From: G963556115 sp963666605
GTDB taxonomy: Bacteria; Planctomycetota; SZUA-567
Reading direction: 5' to 3'
DNA length: 64,000 bases
Assembly (NCBI GenBank): GCA_965140405.1
Contig: OZ223208.1
Span: forward strand, 2,604,001 to 2,668,000
Shown piece by piece: positions 1-8,704 of the stretch. Below the pieces are notes generated by a model, which saw only the letters and a list, made by a program, of their open reading frames with translations, was not told the origin of the DNA and did no database searches. Numbering within the stretch: position 1 is the first letter of the stretch; every line of letters starts with the position of its first letter. The position numbers and the translations under genes are program-made.

Positions 1-515
1 TAGGACTACTTGATAAACCCACATCAGGAAAGGTATTTCTGAATGGCTTGGATACAACTACACTTTCAGATTCTGCAAAGACCAAAATTAGGGGTGAAGA
101 AATAGGCTTTGTCTTCCAACAATATCATCTATTTGGTGATCTGAACGCTCTAGAAAATGTCATGATAGCAGGTAATTTTGCCAAGAAGAATAAAGGTAAG
201 AAATTTGCACTTGAGTTACTTGACAAGGTCGGTCTTAGCGAGAGGATAAAACATAAACCAAGTAAGCTTTCAGGAGGTGAACAACAACGTGTTGCGATTG
301 CCAGAGCACTATATACAGAGCCATCTATACTGCTATGCGACGAGCCAACTGGAAATCTTGACCCAGAGAGTGGAGCTGAGATTATGGAAATGCTCTTCAA
401 GGTTGTGAAAGATCATGAAGCTGCCATGGTACTTGTTACACACGACCTGCAAGTATCACATAACGCAGACCGTTCACTACGGCTATCCAAGGGCATTTTA
501 TCTGATTCAGTTTAA
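1..515 (+). CDS. ABC transporter ATP-binding protein, LolD/MacB type (5' end cut by window)
   Basis: ATPase subunit of an ABC transporter; only the part after the P-loop is in the window. The frame is open from base 3 (reads GLLDKPTSGK), so the apparent TTG start at 48 is internal. Visible motifs are the Q-loop (GFVFQQYHLF), signature LSGGEQQRVAIARAL, Walker B (ILLCDEP) and H-loop (VTHD). The spacing and the GLLDKPTSG segment fit the LolD/MacB/FtsE subgroup, which works with FtsX-like permeases in lipoprotein release or efflux. No permease gene follows, so a partner must lie upstream or elsewhere. Exact substrate is unknown. Confidence 0.9.
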   Translation, partial: GLLDKPTSGKVFLNGLDTTTLSDSAKTKIRGEEIGFVFQQYHLFGDLNALENVMIAGNFAKKNKGKKFALELLDKVGLSERIKHKPSKLSGGEQQRVAIARALYTEPSILLCDEPTGNLDPESGAEIMEMLFKVVKDHEAAMVLVTHDLQVSHNADRSLRLSKGILSDSV

Positions 516-553
516 TCACCTAATAGCAACTATGATGAGTTTGAGGTCGCAAA

Positions 554-1711
554 TTATATATTACTATACTTATCATTAGTTTTCGCAACCGACCAAGTAT
601 TCTTAATTTTCTTTGCATCATACATCGCATCATCACTATACTTGATAAGCCTACTTATATCTTGTGTATCATTAGAGCTAGAGCTTGCTATTCCTATACT
701 GACTGATACATATCCCAAACTCGATGGTTTGTGCTCAAGATTTTTTTGGCGAAGTTTGTCTAGTATCTCCTCTGCCAAATATTCTGAATCCTTCAGGCTT
801 TCTACTATAGCAAAGCAGACAATCTCTTCCCCTCCAAACCTCATAAGAAAGTTTTTATGCTTTTTAAAACATTCTTTGATAACAGCTGAAATCTCTTTTA
901 GCACATTATCACCTGCCACATGCCCATAATAGTCATTATACTTCTTAAAGTCATCTATATCTATAAAGAATGCCGAAGTATACCCTCCCTCGATTTCGTC
1001 AAAGAATTTATTTTCAGCAGAATATAGATACCTCTTATTATATAGTTGTGTGAGGGGATCAATATTTGTTAAAGATCTTAATTCATACCTCGCTATCTCG
1101 AGCTCTTTAACCCGTACCCCCTGCTCATTATGATACTTCTCAATTTGCTCACCAGTCAATTTGTTCACCCACGATACCGCGGTAAAGATAAAAGAAATTG
1201 TAATATATGCGATAACCAGCCTTATAAATAGTAAAGTATCATACTCAGCAATATCTTGCACACCAAAGAACCTGACAAGAATCTGAGAAAAGACTAATAT
1301 CAGTAAATATCCAGTACAGATTGCAATTCGTTTATTATTATTCAAAGCTAAAAAAACATAAATAGGAAAAACCAGAGACCACAAATAGGTATTACTATCA
1401 GAGTTAATTATAAACATCCATGCAAAGAATGTACCGATTATTGCAATCATTATATATATTAAGAAATCTTTTTTCATCTTCCATATGAGTGCAACATACC
1501 CTACAAATAATGCAATAGAAACAATATCCATTGATAATCCTAGAGGATTAAAACAGATAATATCACGAAGAATAAAAACAAAAAGTATCAGAGTAACAAA
1601 GACACTATTCAAAGCTACAAAAGCAAACCTTATGTTGTCATGAGCATTACTGCTCGAAACATCCTGATTTCGAATCACTGTTAGTATTTCTTTTATTGTA
1701 GCAATCATCAT
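554..1711 (-). CDS. Membrane-bound diguanylate cyclase (GGDEF), copy 1
   Basis: Predicted to make cyclic di-GMP at the inner membrane. The 385-residue protein has about six hydrophobic segments in its first ~190 residues, a short linker helix and a C-terminal GGDEF domain (DPLTQLYNKRYL start motif, active loop RFGGEEI). The loop is GGEEI rather than GGDEF/GGEEF. No RxxD inhibitory site precedes the loop (KKHKN is found there), so product inhibition through that site is not expected. It lies 45 bases downstream of a paralogue with the same architecture. Two adjacent ATGs (1711 and 1708) are possible; AGAGG is placed better for the second. No sensory ligand can be deduced. Confidence 0.88.
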   Translation of the reverse strand: MMIATIKEILTVIRNQDVSSSNAHDNIRFAFVALNSVFVTLILFVFILRDIICFNPLGLSMDIVSIALFVGYVALIWKMKKDFLIYIMIAIIGTFFAWMFIINSDSNTYLWSLVFPIYVFLALNNNKRIAICTGYLLILVFSQILVRFFGVQDIAEYDTLLFIRLVIAYITISFIFTAVSWVNKLTGEQIEKYHNEQGVRVKELEIARYELRSLTNIDPLTQLYNKRYLYSAENKFFDEIEGGYTSAFFIDIDDFKKYNDYYGHVAGDNVLKEISAVIKECFKKHKNFLMRFGGEEIVCFAIVESLKDSEYLAEEILDKLRQKNLEHKPSSLGYVSVSIGIASSSSNDTQDISRLIKYSDDAMYDAKKIKNTWSVAKTNDKYSNI

Positions 1712-1756
1712 AACGCCTCTATTACTTACTTATAAAATCAAAATTCAATAACAAAT

Positions 1757-2893
1757 TCAACCAGAAACTACAAAATACTGATTCTTCCCATTCTTCTTTG
1801 CATGATACATCGCATCATCACTGCCATGTATTAATTGATTTAAAGAAGAATACTCATTCTGATGACTCCATGAAACACCAGCACTAATAGTTATCTTTTT
1901 AAATGGCGAGCATATATGTGGGATGCCGAGTTCTTCAACCTTACCAATAAGATTTGCCGTAATCGTCTCAATCTGAGTAAAGTCATCGATCTTCAATAAG
2001 CAGACAATTTCTTCTCCACCAAATCTCACAAGAAAACTATTGTAATTTTTAACAACACTCTTGATTACTCTAGAAACCTGAGTCAAAACCATATCACCTT
2101 TTATGTGCCCATAATGGTCGTTATATAACTTGAAGTTATCAATATCTATAAAAATTGAGACAAGATAGTTTGCGTGCCCGTTTTTTAAAAATCTATTGCC
2201 AGAACTTTCTAAATATCGTTTATTATACAGGGTTGTCAGATGATCAATATTACCCAGTTTTTTTAATTCAATTCGTGCCTGTTCTAACTCTTCAATCGTT
2301 GTTGCAATATCCTTACTATATCTATCCAACCTCGCTCTAGTCAAAGAACGAACCCAAATAAATGTTACTAGTGATATTGTAGATATTAGGTAAATTGAGG
2401 AAAACCGAAGTAAATGAGCTATACTATATTCAGTAAAATAAACACTTTCTGAAAGTCTCGCATAAGCCTGAATGAACAATAGCAATACAAAAAGGAATAA
2501 CATATGAAATATTCCTCGTTTTAGGTCTGCAAATGTATAAATAAAGACAGGATATACAAAAGCCCAAATAATCAGCGAACCGCTAGGATTGTCTGTGGAC
2601 ACCATAAACGCTACATCTAAAGCTATTATTACAGCAAAGAGATCCACCAGAAGTAGGCTTCTCCTCTTCCATATTACAATATGTAAAATACTTACTATAA
2701 AGACAAAAACAACATTTGATAGAACAATATCGACACCAAGACAGCAGATAACCATCATAAGCACGACAAGAACTGCCATCCAATAGAATAGGACCAGCAT
2801 ATATACAGCGAGCCTTACATCACTCTCATCTTCAGGTCTTGATACATCTTGCTTTATTATAGTATCGATAATACTTCTATAAGTATTTCTCAT
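1757..2893 (-). CDS. Membrane-bound diguanylate cyclase (GGDEF), copy 2
   Basis: Same layout as the downstream neighbour: about six membrane segments, then a GGDEF domain with DHLTTLYNKRYL and RFGGEEI. It also lacks an RxxD inhibitory site (KNYN at that position). I chose the ATG at 2893 (378 aa) over an upstream TTG at 2929 because GGAAA precedes it at good spacing and because the N-terminus then aligns with copy 1 (a shared QDVS motif near residue 15). The two genes are almost certainly a tandem duplication and probably one transcript. Divergence in the membrane half suggests different signals, which is inference. Confidence 0.87.
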   Translation of the reverse strand: MRNTYRSIIDTIIKQDVSRPEDESDVRLAVYMLVLFYWMAVLVVLMMVICCLGVDIVLSNVVFVFIVSILHIVIWKRRSLLLVDLFAVIIALDVAFMVSTDNPSGSLIIWAFVYPVFIYTFADLKRGIFHMLFLFVLLLFIQAYARLSESVYFTEYSIAHLLRFSSIYLISTISLVTFIWVRSLTRARLDRYSKDIATTIEELEQARIELKKLGNIDHLTTLYNKRYLESSGNRFLKNGHANYLVSIFIDIDNFKLYNDHYGHIKGDMVLTQVSRVIKSVVKNYNSFLVRFGGEEIVCLLKIDDFTQIETITANLIGKVEELGIPHICSPFKKITISAGVSWSHQNEYSSLNQLIHGSDDAMYHAKKNGKNQYFVVSG

Positions 2894-3404
2894 GCAGTAT
2901 TTTCCATAACTAATACAATATACCAACAATTTCTTTACATAAAGAAATCTTATCTTAATGCATTATAGTGCTAATACACTATAAAACTAGAGAATATTTC
3001 TATAATATGTTACATTCAATAAAAAATTATCCGTATAACAATCAATAACTTTAACCATGACAACGAATTATAACAACTCTATTTGCAATTATTTGTAATC
3101 ATTAAATTTACATATTCTTTCAATTATTCAAAGCAAGTGATTACTTAGTAACAATCCTGCATATTTATGAAATTATACAACAAACATCAATAAAGTATTA
3201 TCAATTTGAGCCTTGGTAAGAATATGCTAATATACACAAATTCTACCATCATTATCTCGGATAAAATAATAGTAATACTCAATTAAATTTCCAGAACCTT
3301 ACTATTGATTGTATTTTGAGGTATTGCATTATGTTTAAATTACTTGTATAACATAAATATACAATTTTATAAAGTAACCAAAAAACAGCTAGGATAGCAC
3401 ATAC
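2894..3404. other. AT-rich divergent intergenic region
   Basis: About 510 bases between the minus-strand diguanylate cyclase operon and the plus-strand ZIP gene. It must hold both promoters. One inverted repeat is visible at 2963-2984. No other gene or RNA was recognised; the rest is very AT-rich. Confidence 0.6.
2963..2984. repeat. Inverted repeat, possible operator
   Basis: Perfect 8-base arms TTATAGTG / CACTATAA around a 6-base loop, about 70 bases upstream of the second diguanylate cyclase start. There is no T-run, so it is more likely a protein-binding site than a terminator. Function is inferred from position only. Confidence 0.35.
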
Positions 3405-4181
3405 ATGCCATTATTTTACCTCAAACTCATAGCGATCGTTATAATCCTTCTCACAGGGTTACTAGGAGGAAGACTTGCGTTACATTTCTCAAGCAATAAC
3501 CAAAGCAACAGAATATTCTCTTTAGGCAACTCATTCAGCGCTGGTATTTTTTTAGGTGCTGGACTCATACATATGCTTCCGGATGCATTGGAAAATTACT
3601 CAAAAATTATTTCTAGCGACTTCCCATGGGTTTTCTTTCTCTGCGCATTTGGCTTTCTTATGATACTTGGACTCGAACAGGTCGTTGTTGGTGGACATTT
3701 TGAGGTAGTGGTTGATAAGAGCTCCCAACCGCGGCCAGTTACGTCATACCTTCTTACAACAGTGCTCTCCATACATTCAATTATTACTGGCATAGCGTTA
3801 GGTACAGAGAACACATTATCCTTATCTATTGTCATATTAATAGCAGTACTAGCTCATAAAGGTAGTGCCTCATTTGCATTAGCAACAAATCTCTGCAAGT
3901 CCAAAATTCAAAAGTCCCATATAAGTTCAATAATTTTACTATTCAGCTTCATGACCCCTATCGGAATTATTATAGGCGCAATCCTTGACAATGTGCTTTC
4001 AGGCAACATTGAACATTTAATTGAAGGAGGCTTCGACTCAATAGCAGCAGGCACATTCCTTTATGTTGCCATTGTAGATATTATAAATGAAGAATTTGCT
4101 ATCAAGAAAGACTTGAGTCTCAAGATAATCTTTACATCTCTTGGACTATCTGTCATGACTATACTAGCAATCTGGCTCTAA
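3405..4181 (+). CDS. ZIP family divalent metal transporter
   Basis: 258-residue integral membrane protein of the ZIP (ZRT/IRT-like) family, which imports Zn, Fe or Mn into the cytoplasm. Seven to eight hydrophobic segments are visible. Family motifs are HMLPDA after the second or third segment, HSIITGIALG in the TM4 equivalent and HKGSASFALA in the TM5 equivalent, supplying metal-binding His residues. The usual acidic residue after the TM4 His (HxxxE/D) is Thr here and the TM5 HKxxEG is HKGSA, as in the eukaryotic-like ZIP I/II branch. AGGA lies 10 bases before the ATG. It is a single gene with its own intergenic flanks; the metal cannot be assigned. Confidence 0.87.
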   Translation: MPLFYLKLIAIVIILLTGLLGGRLALHFSSNNQSNRIFSLGNSFSAGIFLGAGLIHMLPDALENYSKIISSDFPWVFFLCAFGFLMILGLEQVVVGGHFEVVVDKSSQPRPVTSYLLTTVLSIHSIITGIALGTENTLSLSIVILIAVLAHKGSASFALATNLCKSKIQKSHISSIILLFSFMTPIGIIIGAILDNVLSGNIEHLIEGGFDSIAAGTFLYVAIVDIINEEFAIKKDLSLKIIFTSLGLSVMTILAIWL

Positions 4182-4626
4182 TATAAGTTATATTCTATTC
4201 AGTGAAAGTACCATAATATTTTAAAGACCAAGTTTTAAATGGTTAAATATATATCATTACGAGCAAGCAAAACAGTGATTCCAGGTAAAACACTGCCATC
4301 ATATTAATTTCAAAATCACTGGCAACAAAATATTGTATGATAGCAATTACTCTCTTAAAAGAACCTTGCTATTATTTAAAACAAAACTATAATAATACCA
4401 TTTTGTAGGATCAGTCGAAATACCATTTTATCATCTTGATGATAATCTCAAATTAACAATTTTTAGCCTTTAAGTATATAAATAGTAAGTAAAACTGACT
4501 TTAATTTATAATACCTGTAAGTATTCACTTACACTGCAAAATAGATTCAATATAAATTGGTTGTTAATCGCAATAACACTAAGGTTTAATGATATATAAA
4601 TTACTTTCAATATTTTAGGAGAAACA
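4182..4626. other. AT-rich intergenic region before the chemoreceptor gene
   Basis: About 445 bases with no supported ORF or RNA. It contains a near-palindrome at 4428-4445. It presumably carries the ZIP terminator and the chemoreceptor promoter, but no clear consensus hexamer pair stood out. Confidence 0.5.
4428..4445. repeat. Palindromic site TTATCATC-TT-GATGATAA
   Basis: Two 8-base arms separated by 2 bases, about 180 bases upstream of the chemoreceptor start. The geometry suits a dimeric repressor or activator; no regulator is identified. Confidence 0.3.
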
Positions 4627-6759
4627 ATGAAGATAAAGACAAAGTTATGCCTAATTTTTGGCATTATTCTAACCTTGATACTTGCTATTACAACACTCTA
4701 TGGGCTTTACCAAGTTGACACACTATCACTAAGAAGTAATGATGAATTACTTCAAGAGAGAGCAACTTTAAAGGTCAAAGCGCTCGATGAAAAACTAAAC
4801 ACTATTTTCTCAACCCTGCAAATGGCGTCCCAGGAAGTCGACATCTCTGACGCAGGTGAAGTAGATACTTTAAGTGTATATGAAACCCTAAAAAGAGTTC
4901 AAGCCCAACTTGGTGTAATTGAGTCATACTGCGCAGTTGAGAACGGAGTCACATACGATAGTATAGTTGATGGAGCCATAATTGAAGGGTTCAACGCCAA
5001 GGAAAAGCAGAGAGAGTGGTACCTAAAGGTATTTAGAGACCATGAAAAGATGTATATGACCAAGCCTTATTTTAGTGTTACCACAAATATGTATGTAATA
5101 GGTGCAGGTGTTCCAGTCCAAAGAAATGGCAAGGACGTCGGAGTGTTATGTATAGATATTGAATTAGGTGCAATCACCCAGTATATTGCTGGACTGTCAA
5201 CTAATAAAAACTTCTTTGTAACCAATGAAGACGGCACTATCTTTGCCTCAAAGGATCCAGAGGAGGTTGGTAAAAATATCTTTGAGATATTCCCTAAATT
5301 CAAAAATTATAAAGACAAAGCTACATCAGAGTTTGACTTTACTTGGGGTGAGAATAAAGATCAAAAGTATAAGATGTATGAAAAATCTCTTGAGATACTT
5401 CCATGGTCATTCTGGCAATATGAATCATACAGCACTATCAATGCACACTCAAAAGACTTCCTTAACAAATCAATCGTCTTCTTTGCTATATTCCTAGTGC
5501 TTTCTTTAATCATAGTTTATATTGTAGCAAGACTCATTGCCTCGCCAATTATAGCTACTGCTGAAATAATATCTACCTTTGCAGCAACGGGTAATACTAA
5601 TTTAAAAGAAGATAACAAATGGTTTAAGCGTAAAGACGAAATTGGAGTTATGGCAAAGACTTTGAATCAGATGATTGAAGTACTACATGAAAAGTCACTA
5701 ACTGCAAAGGAAATTGCAAATGGCAACCTAGAAGTAAAGGTATCCGTCCTGTCAAAGGATGACCACCTTGGAGTTGCTTTCGACCAGATGGCAAATGACT
5801 TGAACTCTATTCTTAGTAGAGTAAACATGGCTGTAAATCAAGTAAATGACGGTGCCGCTCAGATAAAATCTAGCTCAAGTTCACTTTCAGACGGCGCTAC
5901 ATCCCAGGCTGCATCTATTGAGGAAATAAGTGCATCAATAACCGAACTTTCAGGACAGACAAAGACAAATGCAGAGAACGCAGAAGCTGCCAATAGGCTT
6001 GCTGCAGAGACAGCTGACGCCGCACGTGACGGACAAGAGCGCATGGGCAAACTTACCAGTGCTATGACCCAGATAAGTGCCAATGCAGAGGCGACTCAGA
6101 AGGTTATCAAGACTATTGATGATATTGCCTTCCAGACAAACCTTCTTGCTCTAAATGCAGCCGTTGAAGCTGCAAGAGCAGGTATTCACGGAAAAGGCTT
6201 TGCTGTTGTTGCAGAAGAGGTAAGGAGTCTTGCAGCCAGATCAGCAAAAGCAGCAGCAGAGACAGCAGAACTTATCCAGAACAGTAACAATCAAATTACT
6301 GAAGGTGTATTAATTTCAGAAAAGACTGCAGAATCATTGAGCACGATAGCAGAGAATGTCGTAAAAACATCTGATACTATCCAAGAGATATCAGCTGCTT
6401 CCAACGAACAAGCAGAAGGAATCTCACAGATTGGAATTGGACTAAATCAGATAGATACTGTTACTCAGCAGAACACAGCCAATGCAGAAGAGGTTGCAAG
6501 CTCAACTATGGAAATGTCAAATCAGGCAGCAATGCTACACGAACTAATACAGCATTTCCGCTTACGAAATATCTCTAGCAATATGAAAAATCCTCAAGAT
6601 ACTTACAAAAAGAGACGACCATCAAATATACCTATCAGCAGAAATCAAACAGCTAGCAATTCCGATTGGGGACAAAGTAGTGCAATAACCAGCAATGCAG
6701 CTATAGTAAATCCAAACGACCAGATAAACCTTGATGACGAAGAGTTTGGGAAATTCTAA
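4627..6759 (+). CDS. Methyl-accepting chemotaxis protein with dCache-like periplasmic sensor
   Basis: 710-residue transmembrane chemoreceptor. A membrane segment lies at about 9-29, followed by a periplasmic domain of ~250 residues with Cache-type pieces (WYLKVFRDHEK, GVLCIDIEL, WSFWQYE), a second membrane segment at ~282-305, a HAMP region, and a long coiled-coil signalling domain. The highly conserved hairpin tip is present (DDIAFQTNLLALNAAVEAAR, then GFAVVAEEVRSLAARS). Dual Cache sensors commonly bind amino acids or small carboxylates. It signals to CheA/CheW, which are not in this window. The tail ends DDEEFGKF, an acidic-aromatic end seen in some receptors. Start is fixed by AGGAG 6 bases before the ATG. 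Confidence 0.95.
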   Translation: MKIKTKLCLIFGIILTLILAITTLYGLYQVDTLSLRSNDELLQERATLKVKALDEKLNTIFSTLQMASQEVDISDAGEVDTLSVYETLKRVQAQLGVIESYCAVENGVTYDSIVDGAIIEGFNAKEKQREWYLKVFRDHEKMYMTKPYFSVTTNMYVIGAGVPVQRNGKDVGVLCIDIELGAITQYIAGLSTNKNFFVTNEDGTIFASKDPEEVGKNIFEIFPKFKNYKDKATSEFDFTWGENKDQKYKMYEKSLEILPWSFWQYESYSTINAHSKDFLNKSIVFFAIFLVLSLIIVYIVARLIASPIIATAEIISTFAATGNTNLKEDNKWFKRKDEIGVMAKTLNQMIEVLHEKSLTAKEIANGNLEVKVSVLSKDDHLGVAFDQMANDLNSILSRVNMAVNQVNDGAAQIKSSSSSLSDGATSQAASIEEISASITELSGQTKTNAENAEAANRLAAETADAARDGQERMGKLTSAMTQISANAEATQKVIKTIDDIAFQTNLLALNAAVEAARAGIHGKGFAVVAEEVRSLAARSAKAAAETAELIQNSNNQITEGVLISEKTAESLSTIAENVVKTSDTIQEISAASNEQAEGISQIGIGLNQIDTVTQQNTANAEEVASSTMEMSNQAAMLHELIQHFRLRNISSNMKNPQDTYKKRRPSNIPISRNQTASNSDWGQSSAITSNAAIVNPNDQINLDDEEFGKF

Positions 6760-6917
6760 GGCAACACTTTGATTTTATGCGCAAAATTCATTTTTCAAAT
6801 TATACACATAAGATCGAAATTTTTAAAAAAATTCTTGAATATTGGGAGTTATTTTGCATTATTGTATATATTGATTTACAGTAACTATCTTAAAACATTT
6901 ATATTGGAGATTAAAAC

Positions 6918-7883
6918 ATGCACATTCCAGATGGGTTTTGTTCACTGCCAGTTTGTATTGGTACCGCGGCACTATCACTTGGCGCTTTAGGAGTTAGTAT
7001 TTCCCAGACAATGAAACAGAGCAACACCAAGAAAAGTAGTAGTATTATCCCTGCAACTGCGGCAGGAGTTGTATTTTCTGCTCAAATGCTAAACTTCCCA
7101 GTTGGCGCAGGAACGAGTGGCCACTTCCTAGGAGCTCTAGCCATGGCAGCTATATTTGGCCCATGCAGAGCATACCTCATTATGCTAGCAGTACTCGCTG
7201 TACAAGCGTTTGCATTTGCTGATGGTGGTATTACTGCTTTAGGAGCGAATCTCTTCAATATGGGAGTAATTGGTGGCTTTGTTGGATACGGTGTACTCAG
7301 AGGTGTGATGCACTTCTTACCACGTGGACGCAAGAGTTACCTAACAGCTGTTGGAATTGCGAGTTGGAGTTCGGTTATCCTTGCATCTATAGCATGCAGT
7401 GTAGAGCTCGCACTTTCAGGCACCTTCCAACTATCTCTAGCCCTACCAGCGATGACAGGCACCCACGCACTAATAGGTCTCGGAGAAGCTCTAATCACCT
7501 GTGCGATTGTTGGAGCAGTATCATATTCACGTCCTGACCTACTTCCAGACTGGAGTGGAGTTGACAAGTTTACTACAACAAATAAGCCTTCTACAGTATG
7601 GCCAGTAGCGCTTATTGGACTAGGTCTAGCCTTCTTTATGGCAGCGGTACTCAGTCCATTTGCAAGTTCATCACCAGACGGCCTAGAGAGAGTTGCTGAA
7701 GACATGGGTATCATGGATAGAGTAAGAGAGCTCTGGACTATGTCACCTTTACCAGATTATAGCGTTACAAGCATCTCAGATTCAGCTATATCTACAGGTA
7801 TTGCAGGAGTTTTGGGAGTTATCATAACTCTAGCAGTTTGCTACGCAATAAACAAACTTATAAACATCCGCTTTGCCAACTAA
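6918..7883 (+). CDS. cbiM: CbiM-type cobalt/nickel ECF transporter substrate subunit fused to CbiN-like domain
   Basis: Membrane substrate-binding component of a Co2+/Ni2+ energy-coupling-factor transporter (321 aa). It begins MHIPDGF, where the free N-terminus and His2 coordinate the metal in this family. Typical CbiM segments follow (NFPVGAGTSGHFLGA). The C-terminal ~80 residues form a CbiN/PDGLE domain (SPDGLERVAEDMG, then SPLPDYS and a final membrane helix), so M and N are fused as in NikMN. No CbiQ or CbiO gene is adjacent, although those normally complete the transporter. GGAGA precedes the ATG by 7 bases. A strong hairpin ends the transcript at 7936-7973. Co versus Ni cannot be decided. 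Confidence 0.92.
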   Translation: MHIPDGFCSLPVCIGTAALSLGALGVSISQTMKQSNTKKSSSIIPATAAGVVFSAQMLNFPVGAGTSGHFLGALAMAAIFGPCRAYLIMLAVLAVQAFAFADGGITALGANLFNMGVIGGFVGYGVLRGVMHFLPRGRKSYLTAVGIASWSSVILASIACSVELALSGTFQLSLALPAMTGTHALIGLGEALITCAIVGAVSYSRPDLLPDWSGVDKFTTTNKPSTVWPVALIGLGLAFFMAAVLSPFASSSPDGLERVAEDMGIMDRVRELWTMSPLPDYSVTSISDSAISTGIAGVLGVIITLAVCYAINKLINIRFAN

Positions 7884-7935
7884 GCAAAGAAATAGTTTTA
7901 ATTCAAGCAGTAGTATAAAATAGCTACTATTCATA

Positions 7936-7973
7936 AAAAGGTTACAAAATCCCCATGGATTTTGTAACCTTTT
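7936..7973 (+). terminator. Terminator after cbiM
   Basis: Perfect 17-bp inverted repeat starting AAAAGGTTACAAAATCC with a 4-base loop; the distal arm ends in TTTT. It lies 50 bases after the cbiM stop. Confidence 0.8.
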
Positions 7974-8063
7974 AAATTATCACTCCACTCCCAAACCACA
8001 CACCACTACAAGCAATATATTAAACTCCATTCATACACACCAAGCAACAAGCATACACCCACC

Positions 8064-8252
8064 TCAACAAGACACCCAAATAAATCCCCCTTTACTCTTA
8101 CTAATCTTCCTACCAACCTTCTTATACTTTTTAGTAACATACTTCCCAAACTCAGTCAACTCATGATATATTGTAGAGTGATTAACCCCAATACGATCAA
8201 GCTCTTTCAAAATCCCCTTACACCTTAAATATAACCGCAAAAAACCACACAC
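8064..8252 (-). pseudogene. Possible C-terminal remnant of an FRG-domain protein
   Basis: A 62-codon frame whose middle reads ILKELDRIGVNHSTIYHEL. From memory this resembles the conserved end of FRG-domain proteins (ELdxxGIxxxtLFPDLDGLAKYL): same spacing of Leu, Gly, Asn and Ser-Thr, followed by a Leu/aromatic pair and a basic tail. Its only start candidate is a GTG inside the rpsP terminator hairpin, with no ribosome site, so if real it is a decayed 3' fragment without its catalytic part. The region is strongly strand-asymmetric (very few G on the plus strand), unlike its neighbours. It could be a chance frame. Confidence 0.35.
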
Positions 8253-8276
8253 ACTTCTAATGAAGTGTATGTGGTT
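8239..8276 (-). terminator. Terminator of the ffh-rpsP transcript
   Basis: 15-base arms (8243-8257 and 8262-8276) with one G-U/mismatch and a 4-base loop. On the minus strand the stem is followed by a run of T. It lies 34 bases after the rpsP stop. Confidence 0.85.
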
Positions 8277-8309
8277 AGATTATATTTGAATCAGAAAATC
8301 ATAAGAAGT

Positions 8310-8699
8310 TTATGAAGCTTGTAGAACTTTTTTACCAGATCTTGGCTTCTTGCGAACCTTTACAGAACGAGCTTTCTTAGCATCTAGCTTCTTCTGTATT
8401 GATGCAGCATCTTTCTTACGTTTCTTATTCTTAGGAGTACCATTCCACATACCAGCAGTAACACCTTCCTTACGGAGGAGACTTGCAACAGTATCACTTG
8501 GCTTAGCACCCTGTCCAACCCAGTACTTAACTCTTTCTACATCAATTCTTACAGTTTCTTCTGCATTTGACGCTGGGTCATAGAATCCAAGCTGCTCAAT
8601 AGGACGACCGTCACGACGAGTACGGCTATTGAATACACAGATGTGATAAAATGGAAGATGCTTACGCCCAGAACGCTTCAATCTAATACATACAGACAA
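8310..8699 (-). CDS. rpsP: Small ribosomal subunit protein bS16
   Basis: 30S assembly protein bS16, 129 aa. The core (SVCIRLKRSGRKHLPFYH, DGRPIEQLGFYDP, VKYWVGQGAKPSDTV) is typical. The ~45 residue Lys/Arg-rich C-terminal tail makes it longer than the usual 80-90 aa. It starts with TTG, supported by GAGGAGG eight bases upstream and by alignment of SVxIRL with the family N-terminus. It follows ffh by 5 bases, an ffh-rpsP pairing common in bacteria, and ends at a strong terminator. Confidence 0.96.
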   Translation of the reverse strand: MSVCIRLKRSGRKHLPFYHICVFNSRTRRDGRPIEQLGFYDPASNAEETVRIDVERVKYWVGQGAKPSDTVASLLRKEGVTAGMWNGTPKNKKRKKDAASIQKKLDAKKARSVKVRKKPRSGKKVLQAS

Positions 8700-8704
8700 A
8701 ATTA

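Noticed and set aside
2155..2340. Frames antisense to the diguanylate cyclases
   Set aside because: Shadow of the GGDEF gene; no independent signal.
6760..6917. Cobalamin riboswitch before cbiM
   Set aside because: Region is only ~158 AT-rich bases and I see no B12-box (GCCACTG-type) sequence.
6769..6990. 73-codon frame before cbiM
   Set aside because: Overlaps the real cbiM start in another frame; composition AT-driven.
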